The position numbers and the translations under genes were made by a program. Below are positions 34,213-44,970 of a DNA stretch of 64,000 nucleotides, piece after piece (the first letter of the stretch is position 1; each line of letters begins with the position of its first letter). Where the stretch lies: positions 39,142,475-39,206,474 of the forward strand of contig OX123205.2 of assembly GCA_944739405.2 (NCBI GenBank), given 5' to 3'. This DNA is from Euclidia mi (Eukaryota; Arthropoda; Insecta; Lepidoptera; Erebidae). The notes under the pieces are model-generated. The model saw nothing but the letters and a program-made list of their open reading frames with translations. It searched no databases and was not told the origin of the DNA.

Positions 34213-34788
34213 TTAAACAATAAATACCCTGACACAGGTCAACGCATTTTTTGCAGGCAAATCGAATCTGTAGTCGGTTTCGCCGTTTAAGGCAACTGCT
34301 GAAGGTGTTCCTGCCTTACATTTTTGGCCAGGTATGGGCCGTTCAAGAAGAGTGGTAGCATCTGACCTCTGAAGCAAGTCACAAATGTCTTCTTGACAGT
34401 TACTATGACGTGAATTTTGCAGCATATTTCTAAGGAATAATTTAGAAAACGCTCTTGTGAACTGGATAGGGGTAGGGTCTCTGCAGTTTCCTCCCTGTTG
34501 TCTCACAGCGCCGAAGAAGTTTTCCAGTCAGTCCTGATTGAGACGTCGTGTATATATACAGTTTATCCCCTTTTCCTGGAAATCTTTGCTTAACATGAGT
34601 ATTGAATTGATTGTTATTTGTATATATTTTTTAAACGTTTGAATTTGATTTGTTTTATTTTTTCCTGTCCTCTTGTCTATGGCTACAAGTTTCTTAAACA
34701 TTTCTGCAGCTTCTTCTAATATCTCAATCTGATACTGCTTCAACGAGAATGCCTTTTGATATTTATTAGGGCATAACACTTTGCTCAA
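34213..34788 (-). pseudogene. P-element/THAP9-type transposase C-terminal relic
   Basis: One minus-strand frame spans 192 codons with a single internal TGA (34530-34528). Before it: CPNKYQKAFSLKQYQI, then YTRRLNQD. After it: LENFFGAVRQQGGNCRDPTP, then QFTRAFSKLF. The RLNQD-x-LENFFG...RQQGG-x-PTPxQF order is the conserved C-terminal block of P-element and THAP9 transposases (established). The N-terminal THAP domain and catalytic core are not found on this strand upstream. One stop and good conservation suggest fairly recent decay. Nearby plus-strand THAP exon debris (35376-35468) may come from a related element. Confidence 0.78.
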
Positions 34789-35375
34789 GTTTAGGACATC
34801 GAATGTATTATTAATTTTTCAATAAAGTCTCCTGTATATTTAGCGTCTCTCTGTAAGCTGAAAATGTGCAGACGGCCGAAGTTTGGGGAGGGGCCGACGT
34901 ATGGCGTATTTACCCTTATTAATTTATCGAATCTTCTAGGTAATCTAATATAGGTATATAATTTAGTAATTATATACCTATATTGACCAGTCATTATGTA
35001 TAATTTAATATTAATCACTATGGCTTTAACATATACATCCACAGTTTTAAGTTCAACGTAATTACAACCATGACACCTAGCAATAAAGTCACAAAGCGTG
35101 AAAAAGATATAGGTATATTTTTTACGACCAGTCGTCTGAGTTGTCACAAAAAACTAGGTGATCAATAAATTTTATTCCTGTCACATAGAAATGAAAAGGT
35201 GTATGTTAAACAATATTAAGTGTCGGTTTCACCACTGTCAGGCCCCCGTCACTGGCTCAAATTCGCGCGATAAACACCTACCATTTCGTGTATCCATATG
35301 GATACAAATGACAGAGGGCCGCTGCACGCCCGCCAGAGCGTACGCACGGCACGTTTCCTGCGCTTTCTTATAAAA

Positions 35376-35468
35376 ATGCCGAGGAATTATTGTGCAGTGG
35401 ATGGATGTAAAAGCCAAAAAACAAACGACAACTTTTTCGTTCTTTTCACTGCCGAAAGACGAACAAAG
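35376..35468 (+). pseudogene. THAP-domain first exon remnant
   Basis: Begins ATG and decodes to MPRNYCAVDGCKSQKTNDNF, the start of a THAP zinc finger (M-P-x-x-Y-C-x4-C). After that the expected FSLPKDEQR is in the +1 frame (about 35442-35468), so there is a frameshift. The sequence ends at a good donor (AAAG|GTAAAT at 35468/35469). No following exon was located. Probably a dead exon of a THAP gene or P-like element. Confidence 0.6.
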
Positions 35469-35837
35469 GTAAATAGGTACTTACTTATATCAAATCTTAT
35501 CTACTAATTTTATTGACACTTCTTTATCCGCCACAATTTTTTTTTGTACGCGGGTACATACAAATTCAAAGACGAAATTCGAAATATAAGAAACAGATCA
35601 AAACGACGCAACTCGCAAGGCAATGACGCGATGAAGTACTTTATCTGTTACGATATAAGGTTGATATCAAAGAGTATACAAATACTGTTGATATTACCAC
35701 ATATTACACTAAGGGCCTGTTTACCACACCTCTAACTAAGCGTTACCTTCCAAATAAATTCAAAATTAGAACGAAATTTGTATGAATTTATTTGCCGAGT
35801 ATTTTATACAGAACTTATCAGATTTATTGGACAGTGG

Positions 35838-36105
35838 CACAGATTACTAAATAGTTACTTCGTAACACATACATCACTCCCATACAAAATCGAAAATACC
35901 TACGCTATAATCACCTACAAAATCTTAATAATAATAGCCGTTGTTCGCAGTGAAGAGAAATGTACCCTAAGTACCTACTCATGCAAAGAGTTGCAGATTG
36001 TGTGACTGTACGTACAAGCGCGTCATCGAACAAAGGCGCTAGGGTTGTTCTTATGATGATTTTGGTAATAAAACGAATATTGCGAAATAACCATATTTTT
36101 ATTTG
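35838..36105 (+). repeat. Direct repeat, copy 2
   Basis: Same orientation as 30924-31186, 4.9 kb away, with small indels. The two copies bracket the LINE, the transposase relic and the THAP fragment. Confidence 0.7.
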
Positions 36106-36975
36106 CTTAATACTTACCTATATATACACGAGTCAGTTAGTAAATACATATTGTTAACATATTTAATAAAATTACCAATAAGTATGCAATATGTTATAAA
36201 AATAAATAAAATGTATAATAATCGTACGTAGTAGGGGTAATTGTATTGAGAGCTGCCAAAAGTGTCAGAAGTAGTAGTGATCTGTGAAACTGTAGTTCTT
36301 AGACAACTTCTGAATTCGCTTCTAGAGTCACTAGTTAGAATTTTAGCATCGCCAATAGGTACTGTTACTTTACGCCGATTTACTTCCTCGTTCGAGCCGG
36401 CCCATCCATGCTGTAATCAGTAAGACTAAGACTCTATTACCTATAACAAAACTCTAACTAAGTATTTAAACGATTTTTTACTTTGACTTTGGTAGTTAAA
36501 CCACATGAGTAGATAAACGGAACAGAGACACAGCTTCATACAACAGCGCGAATCGGTTGCACTACTACAAGCACGCGGCCTATGTGTGCGTGACCACTGG
36601 CCGCTTGTCGTGTACGCGGCGAGACTGGAAAAATCCGGTTTACGTAGGCACATGCAGTTGACAATCTTAGGGTTATTACGACGAACGTTGTTTGTTTTGT
36701 ACGTTGCAAGTTTTAATATTTCAATGTAAAAACGTGGTGTTTTCTTATAAATAATGGTTGTTTATTGTACTGTGTGTATGAATAATACTAGATGAAATAA
36801 TTCAGTCATTATAAAGATTTTAACGATGGTAACGTACAATTGGGTTTTTTAATTACGTATACCTCCTGATCATTTTGTCGCATTTGTTGAATTGCTCGAG
36901 CAAAAGTTTCGCGAATATTTCGATCTTGAAATAAATATTGTCAATGTTCGAAAACCAATAACTATCAGAAAGTGA

Positions 36976-37168
36976 TCAGCCATCGATAGGGATTACAAAA
37001 AACAGCTGCATGCGATTTTCGACCTTATTGACGTAACTCAGAATTTATAAATTTATTAACGTATCAGTGTCAGAAAGCAAGAAAATACAAAAATAAAGTC
37101 TGTCATGAACTGTCAATAAGGTGGAAAATCGCATGCACCTGTTTTTTGTAAGCCCTATCGATGGTTGA
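36976..37168. mobile_element. Small MITE with ~60-bp inverted repeats
   Basis: Left arm contains CCATCGATAGGGATTACAAA and GCATGCGATTTTC (36976-37033). The right arm is its complement (about 37108-37168). The flanks carry a longer direct similarity, GATCATTTTGTCG near 36868 and 37168. No frame. Confidence 0.6.
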
Positions 37169-37495
37169 TCATTTTGTCGTCATTTGTTTTGTAGACGTTC
37201 ATTTGTCTTACACAATTTCTTTTTAAACTTATTTGAGATACCTATCCCCGTGGTAAAACTAGTCGCACATAATAGCTAAAGGAGATTCCTATTTTTATTA
37301 GCAAAATAGATCATATTACCAGAAAATATTCAACACTATTAGTGGTATCGTTGGGAATGTCAAATAAATCACGTCGTCACGTCGTGTCCTTGGTAACAAA
37401 TGTATATTTTTATTCCGTGCTTTTAAAAGTTTCAGGTGCATGCCCTTTTTTGGTTCCACTCGCTATTTTATTATCAACTGTACCTCTGGCGTATA

Positions 37496-37605
37496 GCGAA
37501 TCCGTCGAGTCCAAGAATCTGCCCAATCCACGAATCTGTCAAGTTGGGAATCTGCCAAATCACGAATCTGTCCAATCCAGAATCTGTCGTATACCGAACA
37601 AGCGA
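37496..37605. repeat. Short imperfect tandem repeat
   Basis: About six imperfect copies of a CCACGAATCTGTC-like phrase, spaced 15-22 bp, in a stretch of normal AT-rich DNA. Open frames over it are chance. Confidence 0.5.
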
Positions 37606-37716
37606 TTTGTCTTATCCTATTGTGACAACCCTACCAAAATAGGTAACTTTACAAGCTCTTAAGAAGCTGTCTCTCTGTTCGGTTTATTTACTCATGTGGT
37701 TAAACTCTTAAACTTA

Positions 37717-39364
37717 GATGAAGGAATATTACGAGATACGTCATCCTGAACAAGCAATTGAAGGCTTCAATTTGAAGCCATGTTTATTTACACGTGTTAG
37801 TGAAAAGTGTTGTTTATAAAAGGTCTTAATTGTAGAAAAGTATCATAGAGAATGCAATAAAAATAACAAAAGTAGAATGTTATTAAAAATATATATTTAT
37901 TTTATACATTTTGATGTTAAAATGTTTTAAAAAACAATTAAGTTTTATACACTATCGTTAACAAAGTTGGTACCATTTTCATGTATGTGTAGTTATTATA
38001 TCAATCTAAACACAGAATAAATAATACTAACGTACAGAAGATTCACTTTTCAAACCAATTTATTGGAATTGCGACTCTTGGCACTAAGCAATAAAGTTCA
38101 ATTCAGCTCGCATAAGCACTCAGTGCCTAATGTGATATTCACCTAACAGTTCCCGTTCTTTTCTAACACATAACGCTGTCGCTGTCTGGCGCGAAGTGGT
38201 GCGCTAGGGTTGCCGACTTGCCGTTGCTACTATAATAATTATTCATCGTCTATCTACCTACTTGACCACGTACCTAATAATAAATAATTATCCTATAAGA
38301 ATCCTATCCCACTATTTGAGCTCGTAGAACAAAAACCACAAAAATTCTGGTTGTTTACATTTTCACTATACTAATTCTTAGTTATTTCCATAATCGTTGG
38401 GATATCTCAACAAACAAAAAATCTAATTTTCAAATTGCTCTCGTAAAATAAATAAAATCAAATTTTCAAGTTGCTTTCGACACACATCGTTTAATGAGCA
38501 AGACTTTGCCTCAGACTTGTGTCGATACATTTTTGTTGTTAAAGGCGTTTATATAATTTGTACAATGTTCTCGCACGGCGCGTGAGAATACGGCGCGGTC
38601 GCACTCGTTGCGTGACGTCTAATGTGAGCGGCGCGCGGCAACCCTCTAATCCAACCATATAGACATGGGCGGCCGAGGTACTTGTAAGTTTGTACCTAAA
38701 ATGCGAAGTGCGCCAGGCCTGCTCTAAATGAAATGAAAATCGTCATTAGAAAAGCATGTAACATGCTCAAATTATACACATTATAAATTTACTATGCAGA
38801 ACATGGCCAACCAATAATTAACTAGTTCATTGGATACTTATGTATCATAATAATTGTGTATTGTTTCTCATTGAAATCAAACTACGGTTTACGGATTCTA
38901 TCGCGATATACCTATTAATTTTACTACGGAATTCAATATTAGATCTATAGATTTTAGATTCATTTTTGACATAAGCTCTATACCAACCAAATATGTCAAA
39001 CACGAATCTTGAATCTCAAAATCCCTGTATGGATCGAATATTGAAAATGGCCGTTAGTTAAATAACATTTAAACGGAATGAGCTAGAACTACATTTTTTT
39101 ATTATTACTAGCCAACGTCTAAACAAATAATACTGTTCTAAATCTTATATTTAAAGAGCCTGCCTACCAATTTAGTAAATTAATTACTGGCAACATTCTC
39201 CAGTCGTTACTTCGGTTTTGTTTATGGTCTTACCGGCAATCACAGATCACTACTAACCCGGCAATCAGAGAGGTTGGACTACTTAATAAGGTTATATTTC
39301 TTTGCCGGCAATAACCTCAAAATATTTTACAATAATACAAAAGTGCTGTTATCTAAATACTTAC
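37717..39364. other. Intergenic, no gene seen
   Basis: AT-rich except for a CG-rich patch at about 38570-38640 (CACGGCGCGTGAGAATACGG) that could be a promoter-like island. No linked frame. Three CCGGCAAT phrases occur at 39231-39308. Confidence 0.35.
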
Positions 39365-39440
39365 TTGTGAAACGATATTCTTTCAGTATTATTTTCACTT
39401 CTGAATTGTTTTTGCACAGTTGAACTACACACGACGACAT
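39365..39440 (-). pseudogene. THAP-domain first exon remnant
   Basis: Minus strand from ATG (39440) gives MSSCVVQLCKNNSEVKIILK, then a one-base deletion relative to the paralogue at 41024-41100 before the ISFHK-like end. It stops at a donor (CACAA|GTAAGT). The C-x4-C spacing and length match a THAP first exon. Paralogous to the next remnant, on the same strand, 1.66 kb apart. No second exon found. Confidence 0.5.
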
Positions 39441-39671
39441 ATTTTTGTTAAACTTATTGTTTGTTTACTAGTGTACTGCGTTTGTGTGCGCGCCTAGTGT
39501 ATTTACAGCAAATGGTTTGCCCCGCAACTGGTTTGCTGCTGTTTTTGGCTTCAAACGTAATGTAGGGCGTGCTCTGTCTGTTCTTTTCTTTTTGTTCTTT
39601 AAGCTCTTAAAGTAAGCAACAAAGGAACATAATATATATAAACGATTTTAAACTTTCGCGATTAGTATACA

Positions 39672-39790
39672 TTATACAAGGTTATATAGCGGGTCTTACT
39701 CGCGATAATTAATATATTTAAGGCATAAATACCTCGGGCGGGACTCCGCCGCGACCACGGCTGAAGCAGTCACGGCATAACCTTGTATAA
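39672..39790. repeat. Small inverted-repeat element
   Basis: Perfect 14-bp arms TTATACAAGGTTAT (39672-39685) and its complement (39777-39790) around a GC-rich middle (ACCTCGGGCGGGACTCCGCC). Confidence 0.45.
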
Positions 39791-40080
39791 AATAATCATA
39801 GATTTATTAACAAGAATCCGATGTAGCGTATTCGTCCAACTAAGCGTGGCACGTTGACAGCTATGTGTGCGTGACCTTTGGCGACTGGCACTGTACGGAC
39901 ACGCGCGTCTATGTGTGTGAAAAGTTGCCAGATTATGAATAATCTCCCAGTATTTTGCATATAGTTATGTAATATTCTTATATTCATTTGCGGTTTTGAA
40001 GAATTTACCATGGATTTAATTAATGCTTTTATAAATACATTTCTTAAAGGTACCGAGTTAAGTTTTAACTACTTCGTAAA

Positions 40081-40287
40081 TCTGTATATATAAAATCCTT
40101 GCGTTACTGACTGACTGACAGACAAGCTACAGCCGAAAGTACTCGGCGCATGAAGCTGAAATTTAGCATGTATGTTTCTTGGGAACCGTAAGGGTGCACC
40201 AAGACGGGATTTCTCGAAATTCCCAGGGGATCGGGCAAAACGAGAAATAAGAAAATATGTGCGTGCGAAGCCGCTGGCGTCGATTAG
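40081..40287 (+). mobile_element. Short Helitron of the same family as 27525 and 29730
   Basis: TCTGTATATATAAAATCC head directly after A, CTACAGCCGAAAGTACTCGG, then GCGTGCGAAGCCGCTGGC and TTAG (normally CTAG) followed by T. 207 bp, with no internal minisatellite. It shows the minimal unit of the family whose larger relatives carry the tandem arrays. Confidence 0.65.
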
Positions 40288-40298
40288 TTGAGAAATAA

Positions 40299-40757
40299 AT
40301 AGTATGTATGTACACACGGCACCAAGTCAAGCTAAACAGTTGCTGTACGATTTTGATACTTATTCCCTACGCCATAAGTATGTATGTACACACGGCGCCA
40401 AGTCAAGCTAAACAGTTGCTGTACGATTTTGATACTTATTCCCTACGCCATAAGTATGTATGTACACACGGCACCAAGTCAAGCTAAACAGTTGCTGTAC
40501 GATTTTGATACTTATTCCCTACGCCATAAGTGTGTATGTACACACGGCGCCAAGTCAAGCTAAACAGTTGCTGTACGATTTTGATACTTATTCCCTACGC
40601 CATAAGTATGTATGTACACACGGCACCAAGTCAAGCTAAACAGTTGCTGTACGATTTTGATACTTATTCCCTACGCCATAAGTATGTATGTACACACGGC
40701 ACCAAGTCAAGCTAAACATTTGCTGTACGATTTTGATACTTATTCTTTACGCCATAA
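40299..40757 (+). repeat. 76-bp minisatellite, six near-identical units
   Basis: Unit starts at 40301, 40377, 40453, 40529, 40605 and 40681, exactly 76 bp apart. Landmarks are GTATGTATGTACACACGGC and CAGTTGCTGTACGATTTTGA. Units differ mainly by a G/A in GGCGCC/GGCACC and a few bases in the last. 76 is not a multiple of three, so the open frame across it is chance. It starts 12 bp after the Helitron end. Confidence 0.9.
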
Positions 40758-41023
40758 GAACGGTGCAAAGGTCAACTAATGGAAATTGAAATTCTATTAC
40801 TATATTTATGAGAAAGAAGATATATCTACAATATACTTTTATAATACGGTAATGTATTTTTCATTAACATGACAATCATTATCTCATAATCAATTGACAA
40901 GTGCATTTTTCCTAATTCAGGCAGAACGGCGTCGACAAAAACTGGCAACACTTACATATTTCTTGCACAAATACGAATTTTATCGAAATTAAATTAGGAA
41001 ACAGTCAAATTATCAATAGTTAC

Positions 41024-41100
41024 CTGTGAAAAGATATTCCATTTTCCTGTTTTTGTTTTTAGGAACAACTTTTACAGTGTTTAAGAACACAAGACGGCAT
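41024..41100 (-). pseudogene. THAP-domain first exon remnant with a stop
   Basis: Minus strand from ATG (41100) decodes to MPSCVLKHCKSCS, TAA, then KQKQENGISFH. It ends at a donor (CACAG|GTAACT at 41024/41023) in the phase expected for a THAP first exon. M-P-S-C-x4-C and ISFH are the diagnostic parts. A single nonsense codon separates it from a plausible exon. Related to 39365-39440. Confidence 0.6.
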
Positions 41101-41669
41101 TTTGAGAATTTAAAAATTGAAGTGATCGTGACGCGTGAACTGTACGATGCTTCGTAGCGCACTGAGACGAGTTTGTATTCGCTTTTCAATTTTGTATTTG
41201 CTTTAGTGGCCGCACGCAAAAGTGCCGCGCGTTCCATCTGATAATTCTCTCATCTGTGAAAATAATATATATAGTTTAAACTTATCACAGCACAGGTCAT
41301 TATTGGACTTTGATTTAAACCAAAGATATCACTGAACTAAAAATACTGTTCTCGCTGGAAGATTCTCATCTATAATAATTTTACACGATATAAAATAAAA
41401 ACATTTCGAAAAGGACGAGGTTACTCCTCCAATATTTCTTGTGATGCAAGAAAAATTAAAAAAATGCCATCACGTGCTGGCAGCACTTAAAATTAAAGAT
41501 GTCATTAGTAAATCTGTATAATCTATGGATGTCATTGTGGATGTCATTATTGTCATAAGTCATTGTCAACTTTGTTTGTCAAGTTGTGGTACGTTTTTCT
41601 GTGAAAACTGAAATTGTAATTAAACAGTTATTAGTATTTATTTGTGATCTATCTGTATCTGCAATTAAT
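41101..41669. other. Upstream region of ZAD zinc-finger gene 3
   Basis: Between the reversed THAP remnant and the ATG at 41670. It should hold the promoter and 5' leader of gene 3. A GTG-initiated extension of the frame to 41586 exists, but eukaryotic initiation makes the ATG the better start. Confidence 0.4.
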
Positions 41670-43335
41670 ATGAACAGCTTTTTCATACGTAAAATTATAT
41701 CTGATGATACTAAGTATTGCTGTCTATGTTTTCAAGATGATCACACAGGTTTTAACCTTTACGACGAAATTGTATTAGACACCGAAAACATTGAAGATTT
41801 ATATGAAATTTTGTGTACTGTCTTAGGAAGCCAAGTAAGAGTTGTATCATAATACTTACTCGTTACTACAGTGCCGTTTGTGACTAGCTTTTTATGTGGT
41901 GTGATCTCTTTTCAAATCTTAATTTTATTGTCTGGTCATTCCCTTCCAAGGTCTGGTGCCTATTGCGTTAACTACTATATTGCGCTTTGAATATAATTTG
42001 TAGTATCAGCAACCACTACATTTCAAAACTAGTACTAAAATTGCGGTTTCCATGTTGCAGGTGTTGGAGTCCTTTTCCTCAAGTACTGTTTGTCAAGTGT
42101 GTACAAAAACAGTAATTAAATGTTATAATTTCATAAAAAAATGTAAAGACAATGTGCAAAAAATGGCAAGCTATATAAATTATCTCAAAAGGGGTGTAGA
42201 TAATTTAACAGAAGATACAACTAATAGTTACCAATCTTTATTTCTTGCACTTAATACAGATTATACATGTAGTTATATTTTTGATAAAAAACAAATTTCA
42301 GAAAGGTATGGCAAACTACTTAAAAGATATCAACATTTATGTAGAAAGGCGCCACAAATAGAAACTGTTTATAACTACATTACTTTAGACATTGAATGCG
42401 AGTCCATGCACAGTGATGTTTTTGAAAATGATATAGAAACATCTGAATACAGTAAACAAAAAAATACATCTGTGGAATTAACTGATATTGCTCTATCACC
42501 TGAAAAAAGTGAAGACAATGATTACAAATGTAAAAATTGTTTGAAAGCATATCCTACAATTTTAAAATTAAAACTGCATTATTTTAGAGTCCATGCACCA
42601 AAAGATTTCAAGTGTTCAAAGTGTCCAAGAAGTTTTGGAACACATTTATTATTGAATAAGCATAACAGCAATAGTCATTGTACTGTAGTGTGCAGCACAT
42701 GTGGAAAAAAATACAATAATACTTATTCCCTTAGACATCATGAAAAGAGCCACAACTTTCGTCTCGTATGTCAAACTTGCGGCAAAGTTTATAAAGGAAA
42801 ACAAGCATTTAAAAAACATATTGAACAAAAATTGTGCGAACAGATGAGGAAATCTAATGCAGAAGCAAAATTTACTTGCAATTATTGTAAAAAGAAATAT
42901 AGTCAGAAGACAGCATTGAGTGTACACATCAGATTGGAACATGAAGATGGTAAAGCATTAATTTGTGATTGGTGTGGCAAAAGACTTAGCTCTATAAGCA
43001 GATTAAGAGATCACATATTGACGCATACAAAACAAAAGGACTTTGAATGCAACATCTGCGGAGGAAAGTTTGTGACTAAAACATCGCTACTTTATCACAC
43101 AAGAACACACACTGGAGAAAAACCTTATAAATGCGACAGTTGTGATATGAGATTTTTGTCTGCCTCACGTCGCTCAGAGCATAAGAAACGCCATCATATG
43201 GCTCCCAAATTAGAGTGTGACATCTGCCATGAAAAATTTAAGGGACAGACATCTTTAAGAACACATAGAAAGAAACATTTTGATTTATCAAGTAGGTTGT
43301 ACCATAATTTACCAAGTCAGGAAAATAAAACTTGA
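41670..43335 (+). CDS. ZAD-type C2H2 zinc-finger protein 3 (two exons, 479 aa)
   Basis: Exon 1 is 41670-41834 and exon 2 is 42061-43335, phase 0 (CAA|GTAAGA donor, GTTGCAG acceptor). The ZAD has CCLC (about residues 19-22) and CQVC (about residues 65-68) on either side of the intron, as in the other two genes. A long, acidic linker follows. Nine C2H2 fingers occupy about residues 210-470; the fourth ends with Cys after a lengthened spacing (HIEQKLC). The last four fingers are most like those of gene 1 (CGGKFVT, LSASRR, THTGEKPY). Predicted nuclear transcription or chromatin regulator, targets unknown. Intact. The polyadenylation signal is 56 bp after the stop. Confidence 0.92.
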
Positions 43336-43390
43336 AAACAAATCTCCATTATTGTTTCATTTTAACATTAAAAAAAGAAATGGAATATCA

Positions 43391-43396
43391 AATAAA
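43391..43396 (+). terminator. Polyadenylation signal for ZAD gene 3
   Basis: AATAAA 56 bp downstream of the TGA at 43333-43335. Confidence 0.5.
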
Positions 43397-44240
43397 ACTC
43401 TGTTTATTTAAAAAATATAAATGAAAACAGTGTTGCATGTCACAAAATTTATTATTTATAGTAAAAAGACTCTAGTCCCAGGAATTTCTTCTTGGATAGT
43501 ATCTTGCCAAGTACGTTCGCAAATACCCCACTGGCGTCATCAACCGCTTGCGATATGCCGGTTGGGAATTCTGTCATCATTAATTGCGATGCATGGTCTA
43601 AAAAGGCAATAAGCGTTCATGAAGCAATGTTTTACGTCATTACTTGTAGTAAAAGACGAAAAATGCCAGAAATGGCCACCAAAATAACTGTCCAAAGAAA
43701 CTTTCTGTAGCTCTGCAGCAGAGATACGTAATAATATAAGTATGTGTATTATGCCTCGACATTTTATGGGCTTTGTATTTGTATAACGTTTAATTTTCTA
43801 TCTAAGGATGTAATGCCTTGAGATTGATTGTTTTGAGCATAACGATCGCATTTCACGCCCAGCTTGGTTTTTTCGTGACATCCAAACTGTCGTGTTGTGT
43901 GTAAATGGTGCTGTAGCATCTTTTTGATTTCGGGTTATTAGGGTTCCAAATTACATTGGCTCACTTTACTAAAGCTCCTGAATTACCATTGGTGAATCTG
44001 CTTGAAAGTACACTACAAGTATCCTAACATGTTCATCATCAAACCTGTACCTACTTAAACAAATCTTCTGACAATGAGAAGGGTAAGGCCAGGAATTGGT
44101 CGATTTCTGTGGGTAAGGCCATAGTCTACCATGCTTGCCAAGTGCGGGTTCGCAGACACATTGCTTTCGAGAACTTGTGGAGAATTTGAGACATGCAGGT
44201 TTCCTCACAATGAAATCATTCACAGTTTAGCAAGCGATTT
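43397..44240. other. Intergenic, no assigned gene
   Basis: The minus strand at about 43710-43460 has a partly open stretch (decoding to AINDDRIPNRHIASG and RTWQDTIQEEIPGT) that looks like a broken coding relic, with stops. I cannot name its family. Confidence 0.35.
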
Positions 44241-44340
44241 GACTGCACGGTTGGCGTAGTGGATTAAACACTTTATGTGCTCCATAAATTGTTTTCATTG
44301 TTATTCCGACGCGACACAGGCTTTAACCTCTTGTATGCCG
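44241..44340 (+). mobile_element. Truncated family-A SINE
   Basis: GACTGCACGGTTGGCGTAGT head, then a deletion straight to TGTGCTCCATAAATTG and GCGACACAGGC of the body. It lacks the B box. Confidence 0.6.
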
Positions 44341-44409
44341 GAATACCAGACACAATTAAAAAGCTATTGTGTCTCGCGTAGATCTGCGTTCCGGCATACA
44401 AGGGGTTAA

Positions 44410-44627
44410 TCCTATACTAATATATAAAGCTGAAGAGTTTGTTTGTTTGGTAGAACGCGCTAAGCTCAGGAACTACGTGACCGATTTCAAAAAATCTCTA
44501 AGATAATCTTCAGTGTTAGATAGCCCATTTATCGAGGAAGGCTATAGGCTACATAACATCACGCTAAGAGTCACGGGAGCGGAGCAGTAGCCTTAAATAA
44601 CGCGGGTGTAACCGCGGGCTCATCTAG
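44410..44627 (+). mobile_element. 218-bp Helitron with canonical ends
   Basis: 5' TCCTATACTAATATATAAAG after A (44409). The 3' hairpin CGCGGGTGTAACCGCG is followed by CTAG (44624-44627) and T. Insertion between A and T, 5'-TC, a subterminal hairpin and CTAG are the defining Helitron features. No Rep/helicase, so it moves in trans. The sister copy is at 56139-56341. Confidence 0.85.
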
Positions 44628-44689
44628 TCCTAAATAAACATTACGCATAGTCGGAGTTGGAGTAGTTGTGTTCTAGAGTCGAGACCGCG

Positions 44690-44862
44690 CCTTGGCAAAC
44701 ATAGTGCAGGACGCCCTCCAGCTAGGTGGAGTGACGATATACGCAAAGTGGCTGGCAGCGGCTGGACACGAAAAGCCGAAAATCGGACTCGGTGGCGTGC
44801 CATTGGAGAGACCTATATCCAGCAGTGGACTCTTGCAGGCTGATGATGATGATGATGATTTA
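44690..44862 (+). mobile_element. LINE 3' end with GAT repeat tail
   Basis: Ends ATTGGAGAGACCTATATCCA then GCAGTGGACTCTTGCAGGCT and (GAT)n, the standard 3' terminus shared with family D. The upstream part decodes to a short retroelement-like C-terminus. 5'-truncated. Confidence 0.55.
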
Positions 44863-44970
44863 ATACGCATTTAAATTCGATAAGTTATGATGCGTGCCGT
44901 GGATTCGAATTCGATATTCTTTGAGTGGCAGTCTGTCGGTCTCTCCACTAAGCTATCGCTGCGTGTAGTG
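44863..44970 (-). mobile_element. tRNA-derived SINE head, family C
   Basis: Minus strand: CGCAGCGATAGCTTAGTGGA, B-box-like ATTCGAATCCACGGCACGCA. Same head type as 59630-59815 (GGCAGCGATAGCCTGATGAA). Body truncated. Confidence 0.5.

Larger units (their letters stand above)
36486..37716. repeat. 1.2-kb stretch bounded by inverted repeats
   Basis: TTAAACCACATGAGTAGATA and the following GGAACAGAGACACAGCTTC (about 36495-36536) are mirrored at about 37671-37712 (GAAGCTGTCTCTCTGTTCGG, CTCATGTGGTTAAA). Roughly 40 of 46 bases pair. No coding sequence inside; it contains a second, smaller inverted-repeat element and an AATCTGTC-rich tandem patch. Confidence 0.5.

Noticed and set aside
40530..40715. 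61-codon frame across the 76-bp repeats
   Set aside because: The unit length is not a multiple of three, so the repeated peptide is an artefact of the minisatellite.
40299..40757. Possible CRISPR array
   Set aside because: Head-to-tail identical 76-bp units without unique spacers, in an animal genome; it is a minisatellite.
41586..41669. N-terminal extension of ZAD gene 3 and of gene 2 (24439-24447)
   Set aside because: The extensions begin with GTG and TTG; the first ATG codons (41670 and 24438) are the credible starts.
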